From an uncultured Verrucomicrobiae bacterium (lineage in GTDB: Bacteria; Verrucomicrobiota; Verrucomicrobiia; JADLBR01; CALLMV01): a stretch of 58,828 nucleotides of DNA. Positions 55,757-58,828 of this stretch are shown here, in pieces; the first letter of the stretch is position 1, and the number at the start of each line of letters is the position of its first letter. The translations under genes were made by a program, and so were the position numbers. Under the pieces are notes generated by a model that saw nothing but the letters and a program-made list of their open reading frames with translations, made no database searches and was not told the origin of the DNA. The stretch is taken from assembly GCA_938005615.1 (NCBI GenBank), contig CALLMV010000004.1:1-58828 (forward strand), written 5' to 3'.

Positions 55757-57250
55757 ATGCAGAAAAAACCATTTTCCGAACTAGGCCTCAGCCAGGGCGT
55801 CCTCAATGCTGTCTCTGCGCTCGGCTTTGAACAAGCCACGCCCATCCAAACTCAGGCCATCCCAGAAATTCTCGCGGGCCACGACGTAGTCGGCCAATCC
55901 CAGACCGGTTCAGGAAAAACAATCGCCTTTGCCGTCCCAGCCGTCGAACTCGCCGACACTAAAACTCCGGCCACCCAAGTGCTCATCCTCTGCCCCACGC
56001 GCGAGCTGGCTATCCAAGTGGCTGAAGAAACGGCCAAAGTCGCCGCCGGTAAGCCCGGCCTGCGCGAGCTGCCCATCTACGGAGGCACTGGCTACGATCG
56101 CCAACTTCGTGCGCTCGACCAAGGCGCACACATCGTGATCGGCACCCCAGGCCGCATCATGGACCATCTCGAACGTGGTTCGCTCGACATCTCTGCGCTC
56201 CGTCTCCTCGTGCTCGACGAAGCCGACCGCATGCTCGACATGGGCTTCCTCGACGACATCCGCGCCATCCTCACCACCGTGCCCGAGCAACGCCAAACCG
56301 TGCTCTTCTCCGCCACCATGCCCAAACCCATTCTGGAAATTGTGCGCCAATTTACGCGCGACCCGCGCCACATCCGCATCCAGAGCGAACAACTCACCGT
56401 CCCTCAGATCGAGCAAGTCTATTACGAAGTCACCCGCCGCACCAAACTCGACGTGCTCTGCCGCCTCATTGACCTGGAAGAAGTCAGCTACGCCATCATC
56501 TTCTGCACCACCAAAATGACCGTGGACGACCTCACCGAACACCTCCTTGCCCGTGGCTATGCCGCAGATAAAATGCATGGCGACATGTCCCAACCCATGC
56601 GCGAACGTGTCATCGCCCGCTTCCGCGCCCGCAAAATTGAATTCCTCATCGCCACCGATGTCGCCGCCCGCGGGCTCGACGTGGACGACGTCGCAGTCGT
56701 CGTCAACTACGACCTGCCCCACGACGGTGAGGACTACGTTCACCGCATTGGGCGCACAGGCCGCGCCGGACGCACTGGCAAAGCCATCACCCTGGTCGCC
56801 GGCGGCGACATCCACAAACTCACCTACATCCAACGTCACACCAAGGCCCGCATCCAACGCCTACCCGTTCCCACGCTCGAACAAGTCGAACAAAGCCGCA
56901 CCGACAAAATACAGCGCAAGATCCTCAGCACCCTCGATGCAGGCAACTACACGCGACACGACGCCCTGCTCGACCAACTCCTCGCCCGCGGCTTCACCAC
57001 TGCCGATATACTTTCCGCCCTCGTCTCCCTTTACGCTCTAGAAATCCTCCCGCCCCCAAACGAAGCCACAGCGGCAGAGCCTGCAGGCCCCATCGGGCAA
57101 GACAAATTCACTAACGACAGCGGCAGAAATTCCCAAAAGTGGAGTCGAAAAAACCGCGCAGGCTCCTCAAAATTTCCCGACAAATTCAAACGTAAAAAAC
57201 CCCACCCTGCGGAACGGCGCATCAAAAAACGCATCAAGAATACCGTCTAA
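55757..57250 (+). CDS. DEAD-box RNA helicase
   Basis: This is an ATP-dependent RNA helicase of the RhlE/DeaD group, likely acting in ribosome assembly or mRNA turnover. The 497 residues show the Q motif (PIQTQAIPEIL), motif I SQTGSGKT, Ia PTRELA, Ib TPGRI, II DEADRMLDMGF, III SATMP, IV-V VLIATDVAARGLD-like (FLIATDVAARGLDVDDVAVV) and VI HRIGRTGRAG. A ~110-residue C-terminal tail is basic and ends RRIKKRIKNTV, probably for RNA binding. It is transcribed alone. Confidence 0.92.
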   Translation: MQKKPFSELGLSQGVLNAVSALGFEQATPIQTQAIPEILAGHDVVGQSQTGSGKTIAFAVPAVELADTKTPATQVLILCPTRELAIQVAEETAKVAAGKPGLRELPIYGGTGYDRQLRALDQGAHIVIGTPGRIMDHLERGSLDISALRLLVLDEADRMLDMGFLDDIRAILTTVPEQRQTVLFSATMPKPILEIVRQFTRDPRHIRIQSEQLTVPQIEQVYYEVTRRTKLDVLCRLIDLEEVSYAIIFCTTKMTVDDLTEHLLARGYAADKMHGDMSQPMRERVIARFRARKIEFLIATDVAARGLDVDDVAVVVNYDLPHDGEDYVHRIGRTGRAGRTGKAITLVAGGDIHKLTYIQRHTKARIQRLPVPTLEQVEQSRTDKIQRKILSTLDAGNYTRHDALLDQLLARGFTTADILSALVSLYALEILPPPNEATAAEPAGPIGQDKFTNDSGRNSQKWSRKNRAGSSKFPDKFKRKKPHPAERRIKKRIKNTV

Positions 57251-57506
57251 TAAGCTCACAATTTTTGTGGAGCAGTTTCCCATCTCATCACACACCTTAT
57301 CGTGCTGACTGGATCGGATCATGCTTCAAACACTCCGATCACCAGCGCATAAAAGCGGCTTGCCGAAATAATGTTTTTAACAATTTTCGGTGCCCTTCGC
57401 CCTACGCAATAAGGCCGAGCAGTAAGCCCCATCCCTGCCACAACTCCGCATCCTGCCACCACTCACAGCCCTTCATCCCCACGTCCCGATATTTTAACAA
57501 CCTTGA

Positions 57507-57953
57507 CTACCTACCGACCACATGCGGAAGCGACTCCACCGCCGCCCGCTCAATCGCCAATCCCCGCACATACCTCTGCAGATACCTCTCAAACCCCGAC
57601 TGCTCCTCCTCGGAGGCCGCCATCGCAGCCCCCATCTTCCCGACAAACACCCCGTTCAAAAACTCCACCAGAGGCACCTCGCGCTGCTCCCTCGCTGCAA
57701 ACGCCGCCAACAGTGTTATCCCCCATGCTCCCCCTTCACCAGCCGTCTCCAGCACCGACACCGGGATGCGCGTAGCGGCCGCCATCAGCCGCTGACCCAC
57801 CTCAGGCACCTTAAACAGCCCACCGTGCCCGCGAATCTCCCGCACCCGCACCCCCTCCTCCTCCACCAACACATTCAAGCCCAACCTCAACGCACACATC
57901 GCCGAACACACATGCGCCCGCAAAAAATTCCCCAGCGTCAACGCCGCCCACGC
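57507..57953 (-). pseudogene. C-terminal remnant of an FGGY carbohydrate kinase
   Basis: In frame from TAG 57954-57956 the sequence reads AWAALTLGNFLRAHVCSAMC, then LGLNVLVEEEGVRVREIRGHGG, GLFKVPEVGQRLMAAATRIP and SVLETAGEGGAWGITLLAAF, ending HVVGR. This is the last quarter of an FGGY sugar kinase (ribulokinase/xylulokinase relatives are ~500-540 residues). The catalytic N-terminal domain is missing, and the FkbM gene's stop lies only 8 bp upstream. The first usable start is a TTG (57941) without a ribosome-binding site. It is most likely a deletion remnant and not functional as a kinase. It differs from the intact xylB at 19.7 kb. Confidence 0.8.
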
Positions 57954-57964
57954 CTAGAGCACCA

Positions 57965-58828
57965 CTAATTCACCAACTCCTCGAAGGCCGAGCGCCACCG
58001 GCCCGGCACCAGGAAAATCATAATCCGCCAATTGCGGCCCCAATTCTCACGCGTTAACTCCCGCAGCACGATGCGTCGAAAATCATAACTCCCATCCGCG
58101 CGGCGCGGCTTCACATGCGCAAACACGCTGTAACCCACCTCCGCGCAAAAATCAAAAAGCGCCTCCGGCGTATTCAACGGCCCCTCATAAAACTCGATCA
58201 AAAACAGCGGCTCGAAGCGCCCGATCACCTCCCGCGCCCCGCGCACCACCGGCAGATCATACCCCTCCACATCCACCTTCACCGCGCATGGCACCACCTC
58301 GGGATGCTCGCGGCAGAACCGGTCAATCGTCGTCGCCGGCACCACCACACGATTACCTTGCGCTGGCAGCTCGCCCGCGATCACGTTTACCGACGGCTCA
58401 TCCGCCAAGCAAAACGCCACACTCTCCACCTCCTGCTCCGTCACTGCCACGGGCACCACCGTGATGTTATCTGCATTGCGGCGGTTCTGCTCCAAATGCC
58501 GCAGATTCCGCGCATCCGGCTCAAACGCAAACACCCGCCGGCAATACGGCGACGCCCAGAGGGAATAATACCCGATATGCGCCCCCACATCCAAAAAATC
58601 CTGCTCCCGGTTCAAAAACCTCGCCAGCGTCTGCTCGCTGCCCCAATCCTGCGAAGGGCGCTTCACAAAAATCCCCGTGGCATTCGCATTATCCCAGGGC
58701 AAATCCATCCACACCCCGTTGGCCAGGCGGAGGCGATGATCGCGCCGCAACACCCGCGTATAAAACTTGCGCACCAGGGTGCGAGTCAGCCACGCCACCG
58801 CGCCGCACTCGGCGATGTATTCGGGGTT
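57965..58828 (-). CDS. FkbM-family methyltransferase (5' end open at window edge)
   Basis: This is a SAM-dependent methyltransferase with FLDVGAHIGYYSLWASPYCRRVFAFEPDARNLRHLEQN (motif I and the acidic loop), TIDRFCREHPEVVPCAVKVDVEGYDLPVVRGA and EPLFLIEFYEGP, the pattern of FkbM proteins. These methylate hydroxyls of sugars or secondary metabolites, often in polysaccharide clusters. A GTG at 58798 could be the start, but the frame stays open through the 10 codons to the window edge. The true start may lie outside. Confidence 0.85.
   Translation of the reverse strand, partial: NPEYIAECGAVAWLTRTLVRKFYTRVLRRDHRLRLANGVWMDLPWDNANATGIFVKRPSQDWGSEQTLARFLNREQDFLDVGAHIGYYSLWASPYCRRVFAFEPDARNLRHLEQNRRNADNITVVPVAVTEQEVESVAFCLADEPSVNVIAGELPAQGNRVVVPATTIDRFCREHPEVVPCAVKVDVEGYDLPVVRGAREVIGRFEPLFLIEFYEGPLNTPEALFDFCAEVGYSVFAHVKPRRADGSYDFRRIVLRELTRENWGRNWRIMIFLVPGRWRSAFEELVN

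Overview
The window is a gene-dense bacterial chromosome segment. It has no rRNA or tRNA gene, CRISPR array or recognisable insertion sequence. The gene set is Gram-negative: an MsbA-type lipid exporter, a family 9 heptosyltransferase, outer-membrane beta barrels, an autotransporter with passenger repeats, an RND pump and type IV pilus retraction ATPases. Several traits point to the PVC superphylum, most likely Verrucomicrobiota (Opitutae-like): autotransporter-associated beta-strand repeats, a tpiA-secG pair, clpS followed by a DUF2017-like gene, and a cysteine-containing Rrf2 regulator. That placement is an inference from gene content, not a phylogeny.

Layout. 1-5.6 kb: the 3' part of pstB, a small membrane ORF, malate:quinone oxidoreductase and a prenyl diphosphate synthase, facing a phoB-phoR pair. 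5.7-7.2 kb: a YwaF-like membrane protein divergent from an orphan MacB-type ABC ATPase. 7.6-10 kb: two tandem PilT-family ATPases. 10-14 kb: DAHP synthase, a DciA/DUF721 protein, N-carbamoylputrescine amidase and a heptosyltransferase. 14-21.3 kb: a giant autotransporter that appears fused to a second, OprP-like porin barrel, a divergent secreted protein of unknown function, and xylulokinase. Related TATGTTAC/GTAACATA elements lie in both intergenic regions here. 21.3-24.9 kb: a lipoate/octanoate transferase, two exported proteins (one SecD-head-like, one lysozyme-like lipoprotein), 5-formyl-THF cyclo-ligase and a coiled-coil nuclease-like protein. 25-33 kb: a minus-strand run from an Rrf2 regulator through an outer-membrane protein, clpS, a DUF2017-like gene and msbA to uvrA. 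33-40.6 kb: a HerA-like ATPase, a flavin amine oxidase broken by one stop codon, a frameshifted zinc-ribbon gene, a thioredoxin-like protein, a Xer recombinase, homoserine kinase and a small membrane protein. 40.7-44.3 kb: folB, a kinase-degenerate histidine kinase/receiver hybrid, pyrC and a YkgJ-like cysteine cluster protein. 44.3-49.9 kb: a probable minus-strand operon acpP-fabF-tpiA-secG-thrS-ribE. 50-55.4 kb: an RND transporter, then a convergent amtB-glnB nitrogen module separated from it by a strong terminator. 55.7-58.8 kb: a DEAD-box helicase, a C-terminal remnant of an FGGY sugar kinase, and an FkbM methyltransferase that runs off the window.

Most of the window is housekeeping. Phosphate sensing (phoB-phoR, pstB), nitrogen sensing (amtB-glnB) and sugar entry (xylB) are represented. 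The most unusual content is the 14.1-19.7 kb cluster: a two-barrel surface protein, a signal-peptide-bearing protein of unknown fold and xylulokinase, possibly under one shared DNA-binding regulator. Other points worth a second look are the ATPase-degenerate hybrid kinase, the charged insert in the MsbA-like exporter, the incomplete N-terminal zinc site of UvrA, and three recently decayed or error-containing genes (34.6, 37.0 and 57.5 kb).
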